Source of the DNA: Akkermansiaceae bacterium
GTDB lineage: Bacteria > Verrucomicrobiota > Verrucomicrobiia > Verrucomicrobiales > Akkermansiaceae
Reading direction: 5' to 3'
DNA length: 64,000 bases
Assembly: GCA_905182405.1 (NCBI GenBank)
Contig: CAJJBQ010000002.1
Span: 2,032,483-2,096,482, forward strand
A program made the position numbers and the translations under genes. The number at the start of each line of letters is the position of its first letter. Position 1 is the first letter of the stretch. Under the pieces are notes generated by a model. That model saw only the letters and a list, made by a program, of their open reading frames with translations, did not search any database and was not told the origin of the DNA. Positions 26,560 to 34,967 of the stretch are shown here, in pieces.

Positions 26560-26673
26560 TCCAAACAGGTGGCCGCGCATCTGCGCTGGGAGCTCTTGCA
26601 GGGGTACTGGAACGGGACGATGGCCGGAGTGCCGGCACTTGCTGCCGAACTGAACATGAACCTAAAGCGGACG
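26560..26673 (+). pseudogene. GntR-type winged-helix fragment
   Basis: The plus frame reading SKQVAAHLRWELLQGYWNGT and then MAGVPALAAELNMN matches the first part of a GntR-like DNA-binding domain as found in PVC LacI/XylR-type regulators (VAxHLRxxLLxGRWxGTMPG...LAxELGVN). The recognition helix and everything after it are missing: at about 26671 the sequence switches to an oxidoreductase fragment in another frame. Only about 38 codons survive, so it is a remnant. Confidence 0.55.
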
Positions 26674-27144
26674 GTCTCGGTTCGATCGCCACAGCGATTC
26701 TTGCTAATCTCGGCTATCAAGTCGCAGCGGTGCCGGGCCGCCCCGAGACCAAAGATTATTTGAAGTCGCTCGGTGCAAATTGAATCGTCGCTCGCGATGA
26801 AATCGACGCCGTGTCGATGCCGTCGGCGGAGCGATACTCGCACGGGTGATCGGCCAATTAAAATACGGAGCCTCGGTTGCCGCGGTCGGACACGCTGGCG
26901 GAGCGACCCTCCAATCAAGCGTCATTCCGTTTCTATTGCGCGGAGCCAACTTGCTGGGAATCGACAGCGTGATGCAACCTTTTCAACAACGCGAGAGAGC
27001 TTGGCAACGTCTTGCCAACGATCTACCCCTGGAAAAACTCGATACCATGATTCGCATGGCGAATTTAATTGAAGTGCCCGCATGGGGGGCCAAATATTAA
27101 AAGGTCAAATCAAGGGCCGCATCGTGGTCGACGTGAACGCCTAA
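26671..27144 (+). pseudogene. AcuI/YhdH-type quinone oxidoreductase remnant
   Basis: Three plus-strand frames together spell the C-terminal half of an acrylyl-CoA reductase-like MDR protein. They are GLGSIATAILANLGYQVAAV and PGRPETKDYLKSLGAN then a stop; DAVGGAILARVIGQLKYGAS ... GGATLQSSVIPFLLRGANLL and GIDSVMQPFQQRERAWQRLA; and ILKGQIKGRIVVDVNA ending in TAA at 27144. At least two frameshifts and one stop, plus loss of the N-terminal half, show it is not functional. The next gene starts 12 bases later. Confidence 0.8.
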
Positions 27145-27155
27145 CTAAAATTCTT

Positions 27156-28406
27156 ATGAAAATAATTTACCTCCTCCTTGTTTTTGCATGCAAAACACTC
27201 TCGGCCGCTTCACTTCTACAGGGACCGATGGTTGGGCATGTCAATGCCCATAGCGCCAAAATCTGGTGTGCTTTGGATGAGAGAGGAGAAGTCAAAATAA
27301 GGATCAGTGAAGATTCCAACCTAAAAGATGCCCGGGTCATTACCAAGAAAGACTTCGAAATGGGTTCAATTTCTATTGATGGCCTGAAGACCGACACCCT
27401 CTACTATTATCAAATTGAAGCCCATCAGTATTCCAAATCAGCTCGTTCTCATTTCAAGACAATGAAGCCATCGGGCAAAAGCCTGAAACTTAGATTTTTG
27501 TTCTCTTCATGTTCCGGGAAAACCGGATCTGATGAAGACGCAACCTGGAACGATATTTCCCTATTGAGCGACGTTGATCTCATTCTGATGCTCGGCGACA
27601 ATCATTATGCAGATTCAACAAACCCTGAGGTCATCACAAAACACTATTTGAATCATCGTTCCATTGGAGGGTTTAAACGAGCGACCTCGAGAATTCCCAC
27701 TTATGGCATTTGGGATGATCATGATTATGGACCCAACAACTCGGATGGACAGACCAAGGGGAAAGAAGATTCCCTTGAAATCTTCAAGGCGCATTGGGCA
27801 AATCCTTCCTACGGAGAGAAAGGAAATCCGGGGGTCTATTTCACCTTTAGCGTCGGAGATATCCAATTTATTATGTTGGATAGCCGTTATCACCGAACGC
27901 CAAACAAGAGCATGAATTCTACGGACCCGGCCAAAACATTATTTGGAGAAAAACAACTCCAGTGGCTGGAGAAAACTCTCTCTGAATCAACAGCAAGAGT
28001 TAAAATCGTCTCCGGTGGAAGTAACTTTGAATTGGAGGGATCCAACGATGGTTTCAAAGGGTTTAAAGTGGAGCAGAAAAAGATTCTGGACCTGTTTCAG
28101 AAAACGGAGGGAGTCATTCTCCTTTCCGGAGATCGTCATTTTACGGCCGGATATCATATCGGTGGAAAAACAATTGAGATCACCAGTGGCCCCTTGGGAA
28201 GTGGGACCGTGACTCCAAAGAAAACTCCGGACATGTTTTTCAAGGAGACCAAAGGGAAAATGTTCAGCATTTTCAAAATTGATACGCAGGCGAAAACTCC
28301 GAAGGTAACATTGGAAGTCTACCGGGCCGGCACTGGACTAATTCGGACGATGAATTTTTCCTGGCAGCAGATTAATGGTCTTGAGGAAATCGCGCAGGAC
28401 CATTGA
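27156..28406 (+). CDS. PhoD-like metallophosphoesterase (alkaline phosphatase D family)
   Basis: A 416-residue exported enzyme with signal peptide MKIIYLLLVFACKTLSA. An N-terminal Ig-like domain (residues 20-110: GPMVGHVNAHSAKIWC) precedes the PhoD catalytic core. Metal motifs are LMLGDNHYAD, IWDDHDYGPNNSDG and LSGDRHFTAGYH. PhoD enzymes release phosphate from phosphodi- and monoesters outside the cytoplasm. The start is put at the ATG at 27156 because it opens a signal peptide; the longer frame reads through the AcuI remnant. Codon use is clearly more AT-rich than in neighbouring genes, which suggests later acquisition. Confidence 0.92.
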   Translation: MKIIYLLLVFACKTLSAASLLQGPMVGHVNAHSAKIWCALDERGEVKIRISEDSNLKDARVITKKDFEMGSISIDGLKTDTLYYYQIEAHQYSKSARSHFKTMKPSGKSLKLRFLFSSCSGKTGSDEDATWNDISLLSDVDLILMLGDNHYADSTNPEVITKHYLNHRSIGGFKRATSRIPTYGIWDDHDYGPNNSDGQTKGKEDSLEIFKAHWANPSYGEKGNPGVYFTFSVGDIQFIMLDSRYHRTPNKSMNSTDPAKTLFGEKQLQWLEKTLSESTARVKIVSGGSNFELEGSNDGFKGFKVEQKKILDLFQKTEGVILLSGDRHFTAGYHIGGKTIEITSGPLGSGTVTPKKTPDMFFKETKGKMFSIFKIDTQAKTPKVTLEVYRAGTGLIRTMNFSWQQINGLEEIAQDH

Positions 28407-28547
28407 GTAATCTGGCGACCCTTGAAAGAGCCCCCAAAAAACAAAATCAGGCACGTCAGCCCCAGCTAAACCCCGCCCGCCAGGCGCCGGGGTCAGAGAA
28501 GCGCTTTCCAAGCAATTGAGGATGCTTCCGCCTTTGTATCTGCTTAA

Positions 28548-29939
28548 ATGATCGCTACGCTCATCGACCTGATGACAAAGATATCTAAGAGGCGAGTATG
28601 GTCGTGGAATATTGCACCCATCGCGGTTTGGGTGTTTCTGGCGACCGGTGTGCTTCCGGCACAGGAGCCCACCGATACCAACTACGACGAGAAGAAGGTT
28701 CCGATCTACTCTTTGCCGCCCTTGTTGCCCAAAGGGAGTGAAACCAAAACAAACCCAGAGCGGACCGCGTTCTGGAAAGATCAGCGCCGGGCGGAAATCC
28801 TGTCCCTGCTGGAGCAATCTGTTTACGGTAAGACGCCGGACGCGCCCGTGCTCACTCGCGCGGAGGTCATAGAATCATCCGACAACGCGCTGGGAGGTAT
28901 CGCGACCCGACGCCAAGTCTTGCTCACGATTTCTCCCTCACCCGAGGCCAAAGGACTCGATCCGAAGCGGTCCGTTCAAATCGAGGTTCTCATCTATGCG
29001 CCGAAGAAGACAAATGGTGAGGCCGCGGGCCAGGGCGTTCCCGCGTTTATTGGACTGAATTTTTACGGCAACCAGACCGTCCATCCCGACCCGCAAATCC
29101 GAATTCCCAAGGGTTGGATGCAGGGCAACAGCAAGATCGGCATCGTGGGGAGTCGGGCCACCGAAAAGACACGCGGGGTTTACCGCGATCGTTGGCAGGC
29201 GGAAGCCCTCATCAAGAGAGGATACGCACTGGTAACGGCTTATTGCGGCGACATCGATCCCGACAACTACCGGCATGATTTTAGCGACGGGGTGCATCCG
29301 CTGTTTTACAAGCAGGGTCAGGCCCAACCGGCCGCTGACGAGTGGGGAACTATCGGAGCCTGGGCTTGGGGCCTGTCGACCATCCGCGACTGGCTGGAGA
29401 CGCAGACACTTCCCGATCGCGTGATTGACGCCAAGCGCATGGCGGTTATCGGACACTCGCGCCTGGGGAAGACGGCGCTGTGGGCGGGCGCCCGCGATCA
29501 ACGCTTTGCGATGGTGATCAGCAACGACTCTGGTTGTGGTGGAGCCGCCTTGTTTCGGCGATGCTATGGCGAGCGCATCCATCACATGTTGAAACCTGTT
29601 GGTTACTGGTTTTGTCGCAACCATGCCACTTACGCCAAACGGGAATCCGAGCTCCCAGTCGATCAGCACATGCTAATGGCACTGGTCGCGCCGCGGCCAC
29701 TCTACGTGGCGAGTGCTGCAGAGGATCGTTGGGCGGATCCCAAAGGGGAATTCCTGTCAGCCAAACACGCCTCTCCGGTCTACGAATGGTTTGGCAAGAA
29801 GGGTTTGCCAGGAGATGCAATGCCCGCAGTCGACACGCCGGTCGTCGGTCGAATCGGTTACCACGTCCGATCCGGAAAACACGATGTGACGATGTTCGAC
29901 TGGAAGCAGTATCTCGACTTTGCCGACAAGCACCTCTGA
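28548..29939 (+). CDS. Glucuronoyl esterase-like alpha/beta hydrolase (CE15)
   Basis: A 463-residue exported hydrolase resembling bacterial 4-O-methyl-glucuronoyl methylesterases, which cut ester links between glucuronoxylan and lignin or other esterified uronates. A signal anchor (NIAPIAVWVFLATGVLPA) starts near residue 22. The nucleophile elbow is VIGHSRLGKTALWAGA (Ser304), followed by SNDSGCGGAALFRR, and the catalytic histidine is in GKHDVTMFDWKQYLDF (His445). ELPVDQHMLMALVAPRPLYV is the typical CE15 segment. Eight codons downstream, MTKISKRRVW is an alternative start. It lies among other secreted carbohydrate-active genes. Confidence 0.9.
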   Translation: MIATLIDLMTKISKRRVWSWNIAPIAVWVFLATGVLPAQEPTDTNYDEKKVPIYSLPPLLPKGSETKTNPERTAFWKDQRRAEILSLLEQSVYGKTPDAPVLTRAEVIESSDNALGGIATRRQVLLTISPSPEAKGLDPKRSVQIEVLIYAPKKTNGEAAGQGVPAFIGLNFYGNQTVHPDPQIRIPKGWMQGNSKIGIVGSRATEKTRGVYRDRWQAEALIKRGYALVTAYCGDIDPDNYRHDFSDGVHPLFYKQGQAQPAADEWGTIGAWAWGLSTIRDWLETQTLPDRVIDAKRMAVIGHSRLGKTALWAGARDQRFAMVISNDSGCGGAALFRRCYGERIHHMLKPVGYWFCRNHATYAKRESELPVDQHMLMALVAPRPLYVASAAEDRWADPKGEFLSAKHASPVYEWFGKKGLPGDAMPAVDTPVVGRIGYHVRSGKHDVTMFDWKQYLDFADKHL

Positions 29940-30068
29940 TGCGGACCGCCAATTGGTTCCGGGTGCTTCACGAAACGATGATCTTGAAATCGCGGTTCAT
30001 ATCGGCAAGATCGGCTATTCGTTATAGGAGTCGATAGGGCTCACTGATCACAAGCATTTCCTGACAAA

Positions 30069-33000
30069 ATGAAAAAGTTCCTTCTCATTGCCTCAATCCT
30101 CGGCAGCGTCGAGATGTCCATCGGACAAATCACAAAGCCAGGCGACGCACCGAAACCGCTACCGCCCGCAGAGAGTGCCAAGCTTTTTAGAGTTCCGCCA
30201 GGCTTCAAGTTGGAACTGGTAGCCTCCGAACCGTTGATCCGTCAACCCTCGGGTATGTGTTGGAATGAGAGAGGCCACCTCTTCGTCTCCGAATTGCACG
30301 GCTACAATCTGGAGGGCCAATACGACATCGAAGAACTGAACAAGAGAGGTCAATTGGATAAGGTGGTCAGGCGTCTTGCCGCTCCCGCCGAAGCGATTCG
30401 GAAGGCGAAGAAAGAGCAGACTGGGACGGTGAAGCGGCTCATCGATACCAACGGTGATGGCGTCATGGACAGGGCCCAGGTGCTGGCGGACAAGCTGCCT
30501 GCCTGCATGGGGATCTGCCCGGCGAACGGCGGCATTATCGCGGTGTGTGCTCCGCACATCGTGTTTCTCGCCGACCCTGACGTCGAGGGTAGGGCCAGGA
30601 TTCGCACGAAACTATTTACCGGGTTCAAGACTGGAATCATCGAGCGTCGCATCAACTCCCCGCAGTGGGGCCCGGACAACTGGATCTATGTTGATGGCGG
30701 ACAGGGAGGTCGAATCTCCGGACCCAAACTAGACCAAGAGGTCGATCTCCCGGTTAGCGGGTTTCGCTTCAAGGCGGATGGGTCGGCCATTGAAGCGGTA
30801 AGCGGTCACACGGGGACCTACGGATTCACTTTTACCGGGGAAGGCGACCGCTTTGTCATTTCCACTCAAACTCCCGGCATCCAGGTAGCGCCGCTGCCCT
30901 GGTATTATCTGTCCCGGAATCCGGACGTCGCGGTGGGTGCAGGGAGAGTTGGAGCGGCAAACTACAATCAATGTTATCCGATCAGTGAGGCCCACCCCTG
31001 GCGCACAAAACGCGCCGCCGATCCCGGGTTCAACAAATACTATAAGGACCGTTATGGCGCGACGGAATCGAAGCCCAATGGATATTTCACCTCGGCTTGC
31101 TCGCCTCTTTTCTATCAGGATATCGCCCTGCCCGGTCTTGAGGGACAGTTGCTCGCTTGCGCCCCGGCACAGAATTTTATTCATCGTGCCACCGTGTCCC
31201 GGGAGGGTTCACTCTTGAAACTGCGACGCCCGCCTGGCGAGGAGCAATCGGAATTTTTGGCCTCCCGTGACATCTGGTTTCATCCCATTCACCTTTCCAT
31301 CGGCCCGTCCGGCGGCGTGTGGATGGCCGACTATTATCGAGAAATCATTGAAGACTACTCGGCAATTCCACGCTACCTGCAACAGCAGTATGGCCTGGAT
31401 CATGGGAAAGACCACGGCCGGGTCTGGCGCTTGGTTCATGAGAATATGCCAAAAGCGGGACCGGTCGACATGTCAACGCTCGATCCCCTTGCCTTGGCAG
31501 GCGAAGTGATCAGTCCACACTTCTGGAGACGTCAAACCGCCCGACGCCTCCTGCTTGAAAAACGCGCGGACCAGATCGATGCCCCAACGCTTCGCGCGCT
31601 CGGTCACTCGATGAAAGCCGACAGTTCTGCGGCCGCGATCAACGTGCTCTACACTCTGGATGGGCTTCGGGGCCTCACCGACCAAGTCCTCAAATCTGGA
31701 CTCAATCATAGTGAACCGGGTGTCCGGCGACACGCTTTGCGGCTTGCGGAAAGTCGATTCAATGACAACCCGTCTCTTCTAAAGGAGGCCATTGCTTTGT
31801 TGGATGACGAATCTTCAATCGTTCGCCTGCAACTTGCATTATCTCTGGGAGAAAGCAGCGTCGACAGCGCCCTGTCCGGGCTAGCCCACTTGGCCAGACA
31901 ATACGGAAATGAGACCTGGCTGGACGGGGCCATTCTCAGTTCTCTCGGCGGCCGTTGCGGCCAAATACTCATGACATTACTGGAGAAGCCGACGGAGCTC
32001 GGCCAGGCACGTGATCTCATCGCGCGACTCTGCAGCGCGGTCGCGACGCGACGCGAGCCGAAAGAGCTTTCCACAACGATCGAGAATATCGCAGTGATCG
32101 AAGACCGTGCATTGCAACAGAAGTGTCTCCAGGGACTGCTCGCATCGTTAAAGTCGACCACCAGTATCAACCTCACGCAGAGTGCCCGGGATGCTCTGGC
32201 AAAGCTTGCCGTCGGGACAGAGGACGACATTCGAATCTCTGCGCTTGAGTTGACTCGGGTGCTGCAATTGGAATCATCATCCGAGCGAGCGAAGCGGCTT
32301 AAAACGACTTTCGCGGAAGTGCGCAACCTGCAATTGCCCGTCGAACAGCGCCTCGCTGCCGTCAGGGGATTGAGCGCCGAAAGAGACGTCAGTATCGCTA
32401 CGGCCCTGCTGCGAGCATATCCGGCCGCCACGCCGACTCTACGCAGGGAGATCCTCAAGAGCGCATTCGCCAGACGCGAGAACTTGGTCGCCGTGATCGA
32501 CGCTTTGGAGCAAAAGATTTTCGAGGCATCCGCGCTGAATACCATTCAACGAAATTCCCTGCTTGAACATCCCGACGCAAACATCGCGGCACGAGCAAAG
32601 AAAGTGCTCGCGGTTCCGCGCTCGGTGGACGAGCGCACAGTAAAGAGTTTCCTGGCGGCGCTTGCACAAAAACGTGACCCGGTCGCTGGGCGAAAAATTT
32701 TCAGCCTGCACTGCGCTCTCTGTCATCAAGCACATGGGATCGGCTTTGCGGTTGGCCCGGATCTTAGTTCGGAATTTCGGCGGGCAGAGCAAACGATGGT
32801 GCATGATATTCTGGCGCCGAGCGACAAGATTGTCGCAGGACATGAAACCTACACGATCGAGACAAACGACGGCAGAATCACGGTGGGCATCCTGGCCCAC
32901 GAATCTGCGGGAAGCCTGACTCTGAGCCTACCGGGCGGGCAAAGAGTAGACCTTCTCCGTAAGGACATTCGCTCGCTCAAATCACTTCCAATTTCACTCA

Positions 33001-33560
33001 TGCCCGAGTCCCTTCGCGAGGCCCTCAGCCCCGGTGATGTCGCCAATGTGATCTCCTGGCTGAAAAAACCTCCATTGCGGAGGGTACTCTTCGACGACGA
33101 CCCGGGGTTTATTGATCTGCTCAAAGAGGGAAGCGGAACTGCCACCATCGTCACCTCGGACACGTATTCCGGATCGGCCTCTCTTCGCCTTACTCCACCC
33201 CAACGTTACTCGGTGAGAATTCCGGGTTGGGAATTCGCGATCCGGGAAAACCCCGGCCCCGGAGAGTATCGCTATCTCCGCCTCGCCTGGAAATCACCCA
33301 AGGGAGATGGTATACTGATCGAACTTGCCGACAACGGTAGTTGGCCGGCGGCGGACAGCCCAAAGCGGCGATATTTTAGCGGCAAAAACACCACTCCATG
33401 GAAAGCCACTCAAGTGGCCGCCGCAAGCCCTTCGGACTGGACCGTAGTGACCCGGGATCTGTGGAAGGATTTCGGAGATTTCACCCTCACCGGGATCGCT
33501 CCAACCGCGATGGGTGGTCCCGTTTGGTTTGATCAGATTGAATTGCTACAGGAGAAGTAG
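30069..33560 (+). CDS. PVC-type dehydrogenase/HEAT/cytochrome c protein
   Basis: A 1,163-residue exported protein with signal peptide (MKKFLLIASILGSVEMSIGQ). Residues about 40-470 form the six-bladed membrane-bound dehydrogenase domain of PVC proteins (FRVPPGFKLELVASEPLIRQ, then RMWN-type SGMCWNERGHLFVSEL). Residues about 490-860 are helical HEAT-like repeats. A cytochrome c domain follows with CALCH at about 882-886 (KIFSLHCALCHQAHG) and the usual SKDI-type tail (LLRKDIRSLKSLPISLMPE). A C-terminal domain of about 150 residues that is not part of the classic architecture carries GPGEYRYLRLAWKSPKGDG and resembles a carbohydrate-binding fold. Its redox substrate is unknown; sugar oxidation is inferred from neighbours. 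Confidence 0.9.
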   Translation: MKKFLLIASILGSVEMSIGQITKPGDAPKPLPPAESAKLFRVPPGFKLELVASEPLIRQPSGMCWNERGHLFVSELHGYNLEGQYDIEELNKRGQLDKVVRRLAAPAEAIRKAKKEQTGTVKRLIDTNGDGVMDRAQVLADKLPACMGICPANGGIIAVCAPHIVFLADPDVEGRARIRTKLFTGFKTGIIERRINSPQWGPDNWIYVDGGQGGRISGPKLDQEVDLPVSGFRFKADGSAIEAVSGHTGTYGFTFTGEGDRFVISTQTPGIQVAPLPWYYLSRNPDVAVGAGRVGAANYNQCYPISEAHPWRTKRAADPGFNKYYKDRYGATESKPNGYFTSACSPLFYQDIALPGLEGQLLACAPAQNFIHRATVSREGSLLKLRRPPGEEQSEFLASRDIWFHPIHLSIGPSGGVWMADYYREIIEDYSAIPRYLQQQYGLDHGKDHGRVWRLVHENMPKAGPVDMSTLDPLALAGEVISPHFWRRQTARRLLLEKRADQIDAPTLRALGHSMKADSSAAAINVLYTLDGLRGLTDQVLKSGLNHSEPGVRRHALRLAESRFNDNPSLLKEAIALLDDESSIVRLQLALSLGESSVDSALSGLAHLARQYGNETWLDGAILSSLGGRCGQILMTLLEKPTELGQARDLIARLCSAVATRREPKELSTTIENIAVIEDRALQQKCLQGLLASLKSTTSINLTQSARDALAKLAVGTEDDIRISALELTRVLQLESSSERAKRLKTTFAEVRNLQLPVEQRLAAVRGLSAERDVSIATALLRAYPAATPTLRREILKSAFARRENLVAVIDALEQKIFEASALNTIQRNSLLEHPDANIAARAKKVLAVPRSVDERTVKSFLAALAQKRDPVAGRKIFSLHCALCHQAHGIGFAVGPDLSSEFRRAEQTMVHDILAPSDKIVAGHETYTIETNDGRITVGILAHESAGSLTLSLPGGQRVDLLRKDIRSLKSLPISLMPESLREALSPGDVANVISWLKKPPLRRVLFDDDPGFIDLLKEGSGTATIVTSDTYSGSASLRLTPPQRYSVRIPGWEFAIRENPGPGEYRYLRLAWKSPKGDGILIELADNGSWPAADSPKRRYFSGKNTTPWKATQVAAASPSDWTVVTRDLWKDFGDFTLTGIAPTAMGGPVWFDQIELLQEK

Positions 33561-33715
33561 CTGATTTGGTTTATAGTCTGACTACCTCCCAACTCTTGTT
33601 GTCTTCAGGAGCTCTCAGGAAATCCTTCTCGACGTCAAGAGCATCCTCGTTCTCGATTCCGCCCCTCCCGCAGCAATATTGACAGCACGTGCGGGCATTT
33701 CTATGCTCCCGAAGC

Positions 33716-34873
33716 ATGAAAAAAACGCCCCATTTATACTCATCGGTGGCTTGCTCCCTTCTGTTACTTTCCGCGTTGTCGGCGGTATCCCTTGCCGACG
33801 ACGAGTTGTCCTCGATCGTGGGCGCTCCAGTCTTCGGCAAGCAACGCCTGTTCGACGATCAACGCTATCCGAACGTGGTCGTCACCGTGAAAGGAACAGT
33901 CCTGGCGGTCTGGGGTAATGCCGGCGTTGCGGTGCGGCGGAGTGAAGATGGAGGGCAGTCGTGGGGGCGCCCGATCGCGGTGGCCCGGGCCGGTTACCAC
34001 GGTGGAGGCACGATTGTTGATGCGAACACGGGAGACATCCTGGTCTTCGTCGAAGAACGGCAACCACCCGCGCCACTCACTCTCTACCGTAGCAAGGACG
34101 ATGGCCGTTCGTGGCAGGCGGAAGCCACGGTGATCGCAAAGGACGTGAACGGAAACCAGCCTTCGATGCACATGAACGAGCATGGCATCACCTTAATGCG
34201 CGGTCCCCACAAGGGGCGCCTGCTTCGCCCCACGCGATACTACGGACCGAAAGATGGCGAAGAGAACTGGCCCCGGCAGTATACCAACGCCATCTACAGC
34301 GACGACGGTGGTCAGAGCTGGAAGACCAGCGAGCCATTCCCCGAGAAGGGAACGGGTGAAGCCGCGCTGGTCGAGCTTGCCGACGGCCGGGTCTATTACA
34401 ACTCGCGCGTGCACTGGCCCAAACGGCCGCGAAGCGGTCGTCGACGCGAGGCGTGGAGTGTTGATGGCGGTGTCTCCTGGCAGAACTGGAAAATTGTCGA
34501 AGCTCTCCCTGATGGCGATCAGGGACGCTCCTACGGCTGCATGGGAGGTCTGGCCCGATTGCCACTCGATGACCGGGACGTTTTGATCTTTAGCAACCTC
34601 GATACAAACGCCTCGCACCGTGAGCGCGTGACGGTGTGGGCGAGTTTCGACGGCGGAAAAACCTGGCCCGTCAAGCGACTCGTCGACGAAGGTCGGAGCG
34701 GCTATTCGTCACTCGCGGTCGGGCGGGCCGGCACGCTCACCGCAGGGTGGATCTACTTGCACTACGAGCACGATCCGTTCAAAGGCTCCCACTTAGCCCG
34801 ATTCAACCTCGCTTGGATTCTCGACGGCAAACCAACCGGGGATGGCGAAATGCCAGATCTGAAACTCAAGTGA
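33716..34873 (+). CDS. Sialidase/BNR-repeat family exported protein
   Basis: A 385-residue protein with signal peptide (MKKTPHLYSSVACSLLLLSA, then LSAVSLADDE). It has five Asp-box-like motifs: SEDGGQSW, SKDDGRSW, SDDGGQSW, SVDGGVSW and SFDGGKTW, spread over a six-bladed propeller. The GRLLRPTRYYG and GCMGGLARLPLDDRDVL regions fit exo-alpha-sialidase-like or sulfatase-associated propellers. Catalytic residues of true sialidases cannot be confirmed by eye, so it may be a related glycan-active or binding protein. The start at 33716 was preferred over 33689 because it opens the signal peptide. Confidence 0.88.
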   Translation: MKKTPHLYSSVACSLLLLSALSAVSLADDELSSIVGAPVFGKQRLFDDQRYPNVVVTVKGTVLAVWGNAGVAVRRSEDGGQSWGRPIAVARAGYHGGGTIVDANTGDILVFVEERQPPAPLTLYRSKDDGRSWQAEATVIAKDVNGNQPSMHMNEHGITLMRGPHKGRLLRPTRYYGPKDGEENWPRQYTNAIYSDDGGQSWKTSEPFPEKGTGEAALVELADGRVYYNSRVHWPKRPRSGRRREAWSVDGGVSWQNWKIVEALPDGDQGRSYGCMGGLARLPLDDRDVLIFSNLDTNASHRERVTVWASFDGGKTWPVKRLVDEGRSGYSSLAVGRAGTLTAGWIYLHYEHDPFKGSHLARFNLAWILDGKPTGDGEMPDLKLK

Positions 34874-34967
34874 CAGGAAAGGTCGCCCAGGCCTTCAAGT
34901 CTTCACATCCGGGATCGTGGAGGTAGAATTTAGTTTTACACGAGCACCGCTTTGTTAGTTTCCCTGC

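Noticed and set aside
28470..28500. GC-rich hairpin ACCCCG...CGGGGT as terminator between PhoD and CE15 genes
   Set aside because: Imperfect stem and no T run follows, so an intrinsic terminator is not supported.
28938..29669. Minus-strand frame opposite the CE15 esterase
   Set aside because: Overlaps a gene with a complete catalytic set and has no features of its own.
33571..33840. 89-codon minus-strand frame between two plus-strand genes
   Set aside because: It overlaps the start of the BNR protein gene and has low-complexity, cysteine-rich sequence without family signs.
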